The notes: generated by a model from the letters alone, not told the origin. DNA of 12,862 nucleotides from Larix sibirica (GCA_004151065.3 NWUY0300002623.1:37753-50614), one strand, 5' to 3'. Numbered from the stretch's first letter, positions 1 through 7,800 are shown. Numbers and translations: made by a program.

Positions 1-13
1 GGTTAGAACATTG

Positions 14-166
14 CTATTTATTTATGATTTTGAATGAGGTCCCTAACATGTTCTCCATGATGTTCCTTAATATTTGGAGGGTGTCTCCACACATCCTACA
101 TACATGTTTTCCTAATCTCACATCGCCAAGTTCCGAAAACTTAATGGAACATTGAATGACCGTAGT
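14..166 (-). pseudogene. Degraded PPR-like coding fragment
   Basis: This is a 50-codon open stretch on the minus strand, bounded by stops, with no start of its own. It includes the string LGDVRLGKHV followed by MCGDTLQILRNIMENM. In plant PLS-class PPR proteins, a 'LG...LGK.VH' stretch is followed some 25-30 residues later by 'KCGD...A..VFD.M', so the order is right but the spacing is too short, as after an internal deletion. Seen: the reading frame and residues. Known: the PPR consensus. Inferred: that this is a PPR relic. There is no neighbouring intact gene. It could be a chance open frame in AT-rich DNA, although the density of matching residues argues mildly against that. Confidence 0.3.
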
Positions 167-177
167 TTAGTTTGCAC

Positions 178-207
178 TAATAATCTTTGAGTTAATAATC
201 TTTGAGT
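178..207. repeat. Perfect 15-bp tandem duplication
   Basis: TAATAATCTTTGAGT occurs twice back to back (178-192 and 193-207) without a mismatch, which points to a recent slippage duplication in the AT-rich flank. No coding frame depends on it. Confidence 0.9.
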
Positions 208-914
208 GGGAAGATAATTGATTTGTGGAAAAGCTTTTAGACCTTTGTCAACAACAATGGATAATTATATTAAAGCTTTGTTTACATTACATGTGAGCAA
301 TATGAATGGTCGGAACATCATTTAGTTTGTGTAGTAATGTTAGTTCTCATCAAATGCAAGAAGCAATTGGTTTCATTTAACCAACTTTTTGACATCTAAT
401 CACAATTGTTATTTTTTATTCATATGGTCTAGTGTCCAAAGTTGTCTAAAACTACAATAAATATGTTTTCACAAATATAAGTAGCAATTGCTTCTGATTG
501 TGCAAAAGGATATCATAAAAGAATATCATGTGTTAAATGTTCAAAATTGAATAATGAACAACCATTAATTAATAGTGTTGAGTAAGGATGAAGATTGGAT
601 AGAATTGAAAGTACATATTATTTAAAGTTTTTAAGAGTAGTTAAATAATAGGTAGTTTATCTTTAAATTTTTAAATAGTAAATTCTAACACATTTTCAAA
701 ATTATTGAAAAATTAAATATGTAAATAAAGCACCAAACAACCAATTAAGTTTAACTTATTAAAACTAGAAGTAACAAAAACATTAATATAATTGTAGGTT
801 CAATTAGAGTGGTTGTATTATTTCTCATAAAAAAATATCATGGAAAACTTTTGAGCACTTCCTCGCATGCAAAGATGGTAGGCATTGTAAATACATTGGC
901 ATTGATTATGACAC
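208..914. other. AT-rich non-coding stretch
   Basis: I see no supportable gene, RNA gene or long repeat here. Short open stretches occur on the minus strand (for example around 430-520) but carry stops and no recognisable motif. Confidence 0.6.
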
Positions 915-1035
915 TTGACCCAGATAGTACCTAGTGTAAATCCATTGATGATTAAGGCACATGGTACCTAGTGTAAATTGACCCAGTACCTAGTGTAAAT
1001 CCATTGATGATTAAGGCACACGGTACCTAGTGTAA
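915..1035. repeat. Tandem duplication of a ~60-bp unit
   Basis: Two units, 915-977 (63 bp) and 978-1035 (58 bp), are nearly identical. They differ by a 4-base length change near the start, one C/T change near the end and one terminal base. Each unit itself begins and ends with a GTACCTAGTGTAA-type block, so that block appears four times in 121 bp. No protein frame is maintained. This looks like a minisatellite seed rather than a gene. Confidence 0.9.
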
Positions 1036-1086
1036 CGCATTGGTGATGATTGTGGTGTTTGATCTAACAAGGACACCAATACTATG

Positions 1087-1120
1087 TTATAATTAAATAC
1101 ATAACTTATAATTAAATACA
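1087..1120. repeat. 15-bp direct repeat, 4-bp spacer
   Basis: TTATAATTAAATACA is present at 1087-1101 and again at 1106-1120. It is a short local duplication in AT-rich DNA with no evident function. Confidence 0.85.
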
Positions 1121-1154
1121 AAAGTTAAGTGGCAATAAATGAATTGTTACTGTT

Positions 1155-1526
1155 CTACCAAATTAGAATAATGCGTTCATTGCCAAGAAAATTCCCCTCT
1201 AAAACGTCAAGGAGGTCCTTCATGTATTTCACTTAAAGACAAGTACACATGTTTCAATAACTCACCATATTTATTAATCTTTGTATCCACGTGTTGACAA
1301 CAATGTTGAAGAGATACACAACTTTTATTTAACGTAGTTATTTACTCATTGAATGAAGTAGATTTTGAAGACCCATACAAATATTTTATGTTCAACGTCT
1401 ACATGTTGAATGAACAAAGTGCACTTTCTAGTTTTCACAGTCTCTCAACATACAAAAAGATTGTTGAAAAATAACAGAGTGCACATTGTGCCCACTTTGG
1501 CTAAAAGCTTTCATCTTAATCAGCAT
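1155..1526 (-). pseudogene. Scattered PPR-like coding traces, broken
   Basis: Two minus-strand open stretches may belong to one decayed coding sequence. The first (1526-1392) starts at an ATG and includes KAFSQSGHNVHSVIFQQS, an in-frame TAG at the position after CEN, then KVHFVHS. This recalls the PPR order 'YSQNGH...A...F..M...C..LE.GK.VH'. The second (1232-1155) reads YMKDLLDVLEGN and ends in LIW followed by TAG, loosely like the PPR motif 'HY..MVDLLGRAG...W'. Stops and frame changes separate them. The match is by eye only and weaker than for the fragment at 14-166. If real, all three pieces are on the same strand in a PPR-compatible series, which would suggest one old PPR pseudogene. Confidence 0.2.
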
Positions 1527-1577
1527 GTTAACTATGAATCTAAATTAGCTAGGTTATTTGTTTGATGATAATGAAAA

Positions 1578-1688
1578 GACTATGGACCTCTTAAGGTTTA
1601 ATTCTTGGGAAGTAGACTCACATAAAAGAAATGGACTATTCAACATAAGGTTCAATTCTTGGGTAAGTACACTCCTATAAAAGCGATG
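1578..1688. repeat. Imperfect ~55-bp direct repeat
   Basis: The unit 1578-1633 is repeated at 1634-1688. Both open with GACTAT, share a central block AATTCTTGGG and end with ATAAAAG plus ATG. The copies are adjacent with several substitutions and small indels, so this is an older tandem duplication than the one at 915-1035. Confidence 0.75.
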
Positions 1689-1980
1689 AATCATGAAATG
1701 TAATTAAAAAAATGCAAAAAAACATAGCAAGGAAACACCAAGGTAGTAATTTCCTACTGGACACATGTCTTACAAACTTTGCGATCAACTATTTTCTTTC
1801 TTGTCGCCATGTTTTATGAGCTGAATAGGTTCCATTTTAATTTTTATTCTGCAACAAAACAATAGAAAATTAATAATTAATGCAATAATTAATTAAATTT
1901 ACATAAAATAAAATGTTTATAATTACATGCATTTGATGCATGTTGTTGTTGAGATGGATCCTTTTACAATGCAATTATGT

Positions 1981-2077
1981 TCATTTATTTAACCACTCCT
2001 TGTATATATTTTTGGACATCTCTACTAGATTTGTTCGCATATCACTTTGTTCATCCTCTGAGATTTTTAAAATCTTC
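1981..2077 (-). CDS. Candidate terminal exon of an unknown gene
   Basis: On the minus strand a T-rich tract ending in CGTTTTTAG (AG at 2079-2078) is followed by 97 bp that stay open for 31 codons after one phase base. They encode a charged peptide (ISEDEQSD near the start, NIYKEWLNK at the end) and finish with TGA at 1983-1981. A second acceptor-like tract, ending TTGTTTTGTTGCAG at 1849, precedes another short open stretch (1848-1785, ending ENS then TGA). The composition is more codon-like than the surrounding AT-rich DNA, but I do not recognise the protein and cannot see an upstream exon with a matching donor. If it is an exon, the retrotransposon beginning at 2264 could lie in the preceding intron, in the same orientation. 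A chance open frame remains possible. Confidence 0.3.
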
Positions 2078-2474
2078 CTAAAAACGAAAACCACATAAAA
2101 AACAAGTTTTTATATTGATATGAAAGTAAATGTATATAATTGAAATATTAATTGCATAATTTTTTTGTAGTATATCGATACATAGTTTTTTGTAGTAGGA
2201 ATAATATTTTTTAAATGATTCTTTTTTATTATCATATGTTTTTGTTATTGTAAGTCTGGAAGGTGATGCAGGTCGGATCAGTAGAACCAATCCAACCCGC
2301 TTACCCTAGGACTAGTGTGATTCCAAATTTAATAGAGCCACCAAACTTAGCATACCTGACTAAGTCTTTCACCAAACTGTCGTTGAAGGGCGGATCTCAA
2401 AACTTGCGGTGAACTGGATTACATAAATATTTTGGGTCTCACCTGAATGCAGAGCGTCGAGCAAGCATACCTTC

Positions 2475-2650
2475 CGCAATTCTCTTCCGAAATTCCTTTC
2501 CACAATTCACCTTCTCGCAACCGCCTTTCTGCAACAACCTTCCTTCTGCAACTGCGAGCATGCCTTCGCAACTTCCTTCCGCAACTGGCATTCCTTCGTA
2601 AGTTGCTTCCGCAATTGTGAGCATTCCTTCTCAACTTGCTTCCACAACAG
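2475..2650. repeat. CTTCCGCAATTG-type microrepeat array (short form)
   Basis: A 6-15 bp motif, roughly CTTCCGCAACTG or CTTCCGCAATTG, recurs about ten times with variation and spacing drift (for example 2471-2481, 2576-2587 and 2605-2617). It lies in the downstream (R/U5) part of the LTR. Long open frames here on both strands are by-products of the repeat and its lack of stop codons, not genes. Confidence 0.75.
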
Positions 2651-2916
2651 TGGATTCTTCACATCCATTCTGGATGTTAACTCTTGAACTCTTCTTCCCG
2701 CAGAACGTTGTACGAGCCGTTGATCTCTTTGCGGCTTCCTTCGTCCGTCGATCTGTAATCAACGCAGAATGCTTAACTTTGGATTTGCATAACTCTATCT
2801 ACCGTGCAAGTTCACTCAGCGAGATCCTTTCCCCGTCGTCGATCTGTCTTCTTTCTTCGATCTGGATCATTCAAACCTCTGGGAACCGAACCGAATGAAA
2901 ACTCAACAACTCCGCG

Positions 2917-2944
2917 TTGATTGATCAGAGAATCGATCAATCAA
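2917..2944. other. Conserved LTR hairpin (left LTR)
   Basis: TTGATTGATC at 2917-2926 and GATCAATCAA at 2935-2944 form a perfect 10-bp stem around an 8-nt loop. The same structure occurs at the equivalent place in the other two LTR copies (8121-8144 with a shorter stem, 12265-12291 with a 9-bp stem). It lies downstream of the TATAAAT box in element orientation, so it would be in the RNA. Confidence 0.75.
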
Positions 2945-3525
2945 CCCATTCGACCTTCACTGGGCTCGATCTCCTTTGCTAGATCTGCACATTACATCTT
3001 AGAACTTCAACTCAGCTTTACATGCTCGCTCCATTCTAACCTTGAACTTCACTTCTGCGGATTTGTATACATGGAGCATTGATCCTTTCAGTGATTGTTG
3101 ACACAGGGTTTACATAACAAATTAGAGCAATTACTCATGCGCTCACACACAAAGATCCAACAAACACTCTCTGCAACCTTCAATTCTCAAAAGCCCTAAT
3201 TTCAGACTATTCATACACACAAATTTATCAGTCATTAACAGAGTTTACCAATAATTCAATTCATGGAATCTTACACACACACAGAGCTATTCTTCTATCA
3301 CAATTCAGACACAACACATCTATTGTTTCATAGATGCACAATTATTCTTCTTCATTTACACATAAGAAACCAGTACATTCACATTGATTCAGAACCCATG
3401 TTCTGATCCTCTTAGCTCAATACAAACACGACCAACCCTCTTGGCATCGATTTCTCACTGTTTGGCCACCCTCTTAGCCAGATTTACATTGTTTGGCTAC
3501 CCTTTGATGCCTCATAGGTTCATAC

Positions 3526-3532
3526 ATTTATA
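3526..3532 (-). promoter_or_regulatory. TATAAAT box of left LTR
   Basis: On the minus strand TATAAAT lies ~347 bp inside the U3 end of the LTR. The same heptamer followed by G is at the equivalent place in all three LTRs (8723-8729 and 12663-12669). This suggests the Pol II core promoter; the start site itself cannot be read from sequence. Confidence 0.5.
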
Positions 3533-3716
3533 CAGAAGGATTCATGAAACCAATTCTGGTTTAGATCCAATAAAATCCCAACACACCCCTAATTCATAGC
3601 AACTGTTTCTAAGATTAGCAACACACTTAACCCTATCTCTATGATTCGCTCATGAGACATTGAACCTTCATCAAATTCTTCCATTCAATGTGGATTTTGT
3701 TACATGAATCACTCAA

Positions 3717-3740
3717 TGACTCACCTAAACCATTGACTCA
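3717..3740. promoter_or_regulatory. Paired TGAGTCA sites in U3 (left LTR)
   Basis: TGACTCA (TGAGTCA on the coding strand) occurs at 3717-3723 and 3734-3740, 17 bp apart, about 185-215 bp upstream of the TATAAAT box in element orientation. TGAGTCA is the GCN4-type site known to be bound by plant bZIP factors. Binding here is inferred. Confidence 0.5.
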
Positions 3741-3878
3741 TCATCTACCTAGAATCACCTAGCAAACCAAAGCATTTGCACAATATTTCATTCGAAGACC
3801 TCTGTTTATGAAAATGTCAAGACCCCAAGGTCTGGCCAAACATTAGACTTAGGTGGAGAGCAGGATGCTCCTGCATCA

Positions 3879-3892
3879 GACTCCTCGGGAAG
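3879..3892 (-). other. Weak candidate polypurine tract region
   Basis: In element orientation the bases just before the 3' LTR read CCCGAGGAGTC. Only GAGGAG is purine-rich, and two pyrimidine-containing bases (TC) separate it from the LTR. A normal plant polypurine tract is longer. Either the tract has decayed or a very short one was used. Confidence 0.25.
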
Positions 3893-4917
3893 AAAGAAAT
3901 ATGACCTCCTGATCGTAAGCTTCAATCTTCAATATTCCTGGATCCCAAACTTTATGTTGAAGCTTTTCAGTTGCTTCATGTTGTCCTGTTGTCTTGTTGC
4001 TAACTGCAACTCTCCTGGTTTCCAAACTTTCTGCTGCAATGCTCCACTAACCTTGCTTCTGCAATCTTCCCTGGTCACTTGTCTTCTACCGTTGCTTTGC
4101 TTCTTTGCTCTGCTGATGTAAATATTCCTTTTCTCCCCATGCCTTCTCTGAGACACCTTCACCATCAGCATCCTCATTTCTTCAATTTCATTGTCCAGTT
4201 TACTCACTGGATGGTACACTGACTTACTCTGCTTGCCTTTTGGCTCTCTGTTGCGATCCACTAATTGTTGTATCCTCATTTCTTCATCTTTCTTCTGCTC
4301 CCGCTTCATAACAACTTCCAATGGTTGTCTTTCTCCAAATAGAAACTCATCTATGAGTTCTTTCTGTTGCAACAAGTCAATCTTTCCCTCATTAAAAAGG
4401 TACTCTTCATCATACTTGACTTCAATACTTTCATTAATGACATCTCCTGCAATCACACACAAATGATCAAATTTAAAAATATAAAATCCTTTGTTCCCCT
4501 CTGTTGCTCGTAGCACCAACTCCTCATATTGTTCTGAACTTTTCAAAAATTCCTTGAGACCTCGTTCATGTCTTTCTTCAGTATCAGAATGTTCCTCTTC
4601 AATTTCCCTTTGGTTGTCTTCATGAGCCAAATCTTCTTTACTATGTGCAACAACAATTTTCTCTAACTGTCTCTTAGCAATCTCTTTACTCAATGGTGTA
4701 GGATTCTCCCCTTGGCTATCTTTATGAGACAACATAGCTTCTATTTTCATCAGAATGCAATTCTGATCTTGTCCTCCTGAAATGTCTTTGAACATTTCTT
4801 TTTCTTCCTTCACCTCTTCAAGTGACTGTCCATCTTCATTGTCTTTGAATACATATTCAGTCAAGACCTCTTCTATTTGAGTAATCTCTTCTAGCAGCTT
4901 CATTTCTTCACCAACAT

Positions 4918-4918
4918 N
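4918..4918. other. Single N inside ORF2
   Basis: One undetermined base sits exactly where the upstream frame (ending TGA at 4902-4900) and the downstream frame (ATG at 4903) change over. One extra or missing base here would make both a single uninterrupted frame, so the break may not exist in the real DNA. Confidence 0.9.
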
Positions 4919-4995
4919 AGCTTGTTTAAATGCTTTATTTCTTCTTCTAAATATTCATAGCTTCCATATGTTGATTCTTCAACTGTATTTTGTAA

Positions 4996-5190
4996 TGGTG
5001 GAACTCTCAATAATAGATCATGTATCGTTATTTTCTTCTTCTCAAAGAAGAAGATCATGAACTTCGGTTTTGCATTGAAGGTGAATGTTCCCAATGTTTC
5101 CAGCCAATTATAACCTAGCACTATGTCGATAAAATTGTTGTCTATAGCCGCAACGGTGAATTGGGATGCAAAATTATAATCATCGATTTG
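4996..5190 (-). other. Retropepsin C-terminal half (domain in ORF2)
   Basis: The reading QIDDYNF...DIVLGYNWLETLG...KKITIHD...LRVPP follows the plant Ty3/gypsy order: a strand ending in 'D.VLG..WL..LGP', then 'F...GK.V.L' and a proline-rich exit. The catalytic DT/SGA motif, expected some 60-80 residues earlier, is not found in any frame upstream, where a poly-A frameshift and a stop lie instead. The protease is therefore truncated and not functional as read. In autonomous elements reverse transcriptase would follow; here a charged coiled-coil-like region follows instead. Confidence 0.7.
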
Positions 5191-5426
5191 TAAATGTAAT
5201 TAATTTATTTGATCTTCATCCGACTCGTTCTTCACTAAACTTGATTCTGGAACTTGTAGTTGATTAGCAACATCAACATTAAAAAAAAAAAATTATTTCC
5301 TGGACAAATAGCGATGGCAGTTGGACTTTCATCAAATATCCCATAAACTTTCAACATTGCCACAGGCACTTTCGACGGATCCTCAACGAATATTTTCTTC
5401 TAGGGAGTAATATTTGTCTCTTCCAT

Positions 5427-5901
5427 TTTGATTTTTTTTTCCTTAAGACTTCTTCAGCGATAAAGGATCTTTGACTTCTCTTCTTCTTAAAACTTCTTTA
5501 ATACTTTAATACTTAAGAATTTCTAAATCTAGGATCTTTTATTCAATGATTCAATGTTGATGATGGAGAAAATCCAATGCTTTGATCCAAATTCTGACTA
5601 CACCAGTGTATCTAGCTCATAAAAACAGTGAAGAATGACTATACACACTGCCACCTTTGACTCACAACCAGACACAACAGTATTTTCCTCTCTTTACAAA
5701 CAATGCAGGCTCACATAGAGAAATTTGTGCTCAGAAGACACTTGGATCTCAACGTTGGTTAACAGTTTTCTTTATATTAACTTCTTTGTGGATTGTGTGT
5801 ATATTGTGTGGTTGGGATTAATGATTATTACCCTTCCCACCCGGTTTCAAATCTTCATTTATACCCTTCAATTTTATATAAAGAACCCCTTTTTACCTCA
5901 C
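5427..5901 (-). promoter_or_regulatory. Internal spacer with TATA-like boxes ahead of ORF2
   Basis: No coding frame is maintained on the minus strand between the ORF1 stop (5902) and the ORF2 ATG (5426). Just after the ORF1 stop are TATATAAA (palindromic core around 5875-5882) and TATAAAT (5863-5857), then ~430 bp of A- and C-rich leader-like sequence. A direct repeat GGGGTTCTT (around 5882-5890 and 5910-5918) brackets the beginning. This layout resembles a promoter and 5' leader of a separate transcription unit inside the element, perhaps captured with the ORF2 start. The evidence is sequence resemblance only; TATA-like strings are common in AT-rich DNA. Confidence 0.35.
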
Positions 5902-6867
5902 TTAATGTAAGAACCCCTTGTACATTTCTTTTTCTTCCTTCATCTTCAGATCAACCTCAAATGACTGTTGTCCTCCATTGAGAAACTCATCAATAAATAC
6001 CTTTTGTTGCAACACTTCAGACTGTTCCTCATTTGAGATACCTTCGTCATAATATTTAGCTTCATCTACGTCTGAAACCGTTTCAAAGGACTGCTTATCA
6101 GCTGCAACAAAACCTGTAATCATAAAAAAATCATTAGTTTCAAAACCATAAGACCTCTTGGTCTCATTTGGCCTCACAGACATCTCCTCCATAAGTTGAT
6201 CTGTACTTCCTACATAATCCATGAGACTTTCAGTTAGTCTCTCTTTTTCTTCATCTTCATCCTCTCCAAGGATGCTTCCCTGTTCTGGTTCACAGTATGA
6301 AACTTCCATCTCAGACCCAGCTTTCCTGAGTTCTTCCTTCAATCTGATAGACATTTCTTTCTTTAGATTCACCTGTAGTGAATTCCATCTCACTTTCTTC
6401 TTCTTCATGATCCAACCATACCTTTGGTCTTCTTTATGTAGCAACATCTCCAAATTAAATAGTTGCAATCCTATGTCAACTAATTTTCTGTCATAGTCTT
6501 CTTGACTCATCTTGTTGATGTCTTCTACCTTGGCATATTTTCTTCTGTTGTGGCTTCCTTTTGAACCTCTACAATGACCTTCAGTAGACATTGTCTCCAT
6601 ATCCTCTTCCTTTCTCTCTGTGAACTTCATCTTGTTCACTTGTGGACTGCTCCCAAGCCTTCTCTCAGCAAGTCTTCATACCTGCTATACCTCAACAAGC
6701 TATCTCTCCTTGAGCTTGTCCTTTTGGTATCCTTGGTTCCTTCTCCTCTAGAACCTCTTGAGCAACTTCCTTTGCTCCTCTTGGCTTCTATAGATCCACT
6801 TCTTCTCTAAGAACATTCAACTTGTCCCCTCTTGTCCAACCTCTGTTGGATCCTTGGGTTCTGCCAT
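5902..6867 (-). pseudogene. ORF1: Gag-position Lys/Glu-rich protein, broken
   Basis: The start is an ATG at 6867 (MAEPKDPTEVGQEG), the first after the leader. Continuity fails at a TGA about 16 codons in; a second frame (basic and Ser-rich, with GTKDTKRTSSRRDSLLRYS) carries on to about 6642, and a third runs from ~6675 to the TAA at 5902 with 245 codons from the GTG at 6639. Alternating frames with a biased, coherent composition indicate one ancestral gene of about 320 codons with two frameshifts or so. It has a basic N-terminal part, a charged middle (MSQEDYDRKLVDIGLQLFN) and a C-terminal module with VLQQKVFIDEFLNG that recurs in ORF2. Its position after the primer site is that of gag, but I see no CCHC zinc knuckle and no recognised capsid signature, so calling it Gag would rest on position only. 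Confidence 0.6.
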
Positions 6868-7310
6868 TGCTTCTTCTTTTCTCTAAGAGTTCACAAACTC
6901 TTCTCATCAAGAAAACACATGTTCTCTGTCATAAATTCCAAGCTATCTACTACTATCAATCTTCTCATAGGCTTCAACCTGCAATAATCTCAAACCAGAG
7001 TTAATAAAAACACATCAATCAATCTCTTATAAGATATGTACCAAGATATTATCATTCTCCCTTTTGATCCATCTCCTTTGGACCAATATCTGCCCTGAAT
7101 TCTTCTTTCAAGAGCACACCAACTCCCACTATTCTTTGTTCAATTTCCTTTGAACCAACATACCTTCTCTAAACATACCAATCCTCTGTCTGCTGCAATC
7201 TTTTATTGCATACCTACATCACGTTAAGTTCTCTGATCAATCCCAAAATATTTATAAGTCATTCTAGGCATTAATTCAAAAAGAACATACCTAATTCCAA
7301 GAGCGAAACC
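6868..7310 (-). other. Untranslated leader of element 1
   Basis: About 440 bp lie between the primer-binding site and the first ATG of ORF1. No coding frame persists. The equivalent leader in element 2 (11177-11499) is recognisably related near the ORF start, with blocks such as AAGAGTTCACAAAC shared by both, but is ~120 bp shorter, so the leader evolves by indels. Confidence 0.6.
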
Positions 7311-7324
7311 TGGCTCTGATACCA
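7311..7324 (-). other. Primer-binding site (tRNA-iMet type)
   Basis: On the minus strand the sequence is TGGTATCAGAGCCA, the standard plant initiator tRNA-Met complement used for minus-strand priming. It begins 3 bp inside the right LTR boundary (spacer GTT). This is the strongest single proof of element orientation. Confidence 0.93.
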
Positions 7325-7534
7325 AACTGATGCAAGTCGGATCAACATAACCAATCCAACCCGCTTACCCCAGGACTAGTCTGATTCCAACTTTAATAGA
7401 ACCACCAAACTTAGCATACTCGGCTAAGTCTTTCGCCAAACTGTCGTTGAAGGGCGGATCTCAAAACTTGCAGTGAACTGGATTACATAAATATTCCAGG
7501 TCTCACCTGAATGCGGAGCGTCGAGCAAGCATGC

Positions 7535-7800
7535 CTTCCACAAATCTCTTTCGCAATTCCTTTCCGCCATTCACCTTCCCGCCACCGCCTTTCCGCAACG
7601 ATCTTCCTTCCGCAACTGTGGGCATGCCTTCGCAACTACCTCCCGCAATTGGTGTCTGCAACATTCCTTCCGCAATTTCCTTCCTCCCGCAATTGCGGGT
7701 GTATCTTATGCAACTCCCTCGCAATTGACTTCCACAATTGGCTTCTGCAATTGTCTCCCGCAAAGCTCCTTCTGCAATTCCGCAATTGCTTTGGACCGTC
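7535..7800. repeat. CTTCCGCAATTG-type microrepeat array (expanded form)
   Basis: The motif CTTCCGCAATTG and variants (CTCCCGCAATTG, CTTCTGCAATTG, CTTTCGCAATTC) recurs roughly fifteen times. Neighbouring copies create palindromes, the best being CCCGCAATTGCGGG at 7686-7699, a perfect 14-mer. The extra ~130 bp of this LTR compared with its partner lies mostly here and just to the right. Open frames across it are repeat artefacts. Confidence 0.8.

Larger units (their letters stand above)
2264..3878 (-). repeat. Left LTR (3' LTR of element 1)
   Basis: This 1615-bp copy aligns along its whole length with 7328-9075. It starts TGATGCAG and ends CTGCATCA, an 8-bp terminal inverted repeat that is longer than the minimal TG...CA. 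Near its right end GATGC (3864-3868) and GCATC (3873-3877) form a small stem at the U3 edge. It is ~133 bp shorter than the right LTR, almost entirely because its CTTCCGCAATTG array is shorter. In element orientation U3 is on the right and U5 on the left. Confidence 0.92.
3929..5426 (-). pseudogene. ORF2: retropepsin fragment plus charged coiled-coil region, broken
   Basis: Coding-like sequence runs leftward from an ATG at 5426, after an A-rich leader, to a TAA at 3929, about 500 codons. The first ~45 codons contain a TAG (codon 9) and include DPSKVPVAMLKVYG. A run of 12 A (5281-5292) then shifts the frame. An in-frame TAA follows at 5202-5200. Next comes a segment with DIVLGYNWLETLG, the C-terminal half of a Ty3/gypsy-type aspartic protease. 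The last 324 codons are rich in Lys, Glu and Gln with coiled-coil-like spacing (near MKLLEEITQIEEVL) and carry LLQQKELIDEFLFG, which is also found in ORF1. No zinc knuckle, YxDD motif or integrase motif is present. The frame change around the N at 4918 may be an assembly error. The role of the charged region is unknown; a Gag-like or packaging role is speculation. Confidence 0.65.

Noticed and set aside
915-1035. CRISPR-like array
   Set aside because: There are two adjacent units without distinct spacers in a plant-type genome; it is a simple tandem duplication.
2078-2290. 70-codon minus-strand frame across the left LTR boundary
   Set aside because: It starts inside the LTR, crosses the insertion junction and is rich in AT-coded residues (Ile, Tyr, Lys), so it cannot be an ancestral gene.
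2419-2634. Open frames over the LTR arrays (also 7503-7802, 7511-7957, 7636-8013 and 11643-12074)
   Set aside because: They are produced by the CTTCCGCAATTG repeats, give repetitive CGR/AEG-type peptides on both strands at once, and differ in frame between LTR copies. They are not genes.
3384-3599. Plus-strand open frames inside LTRs (also 2617-2898, 8025-8294, 8291-8524 and 12051-12517)
   Set aside because: They run against the element's orientation, are interrupted in the partner LTR, and have no recognisable motifs.
3887-3900. Purine run GGGAAGAAAGAAAT on the plus strand beside the left LTR, as a polypurine tract
   Set aside because: It lies on the wrong strand and side for an element whose primer-binding site is at 7311-7324.
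4191-4466. Plus-strand frames opposite ORF1 and ORF2 (also 6221-6496 and 6574-6810)
   Set aside because: They are Ser/Leu/Phe-rich mirror images of Lys/Glu-rich codons on the minus strand, a usual antisense shadow.
7311-7324. Transfer-RNA gene suggested by the match to initiator tRNA-Met
   Set aside because: Only the 3'-end complement is present, with no cloverleaf; it is a primer-binding site.
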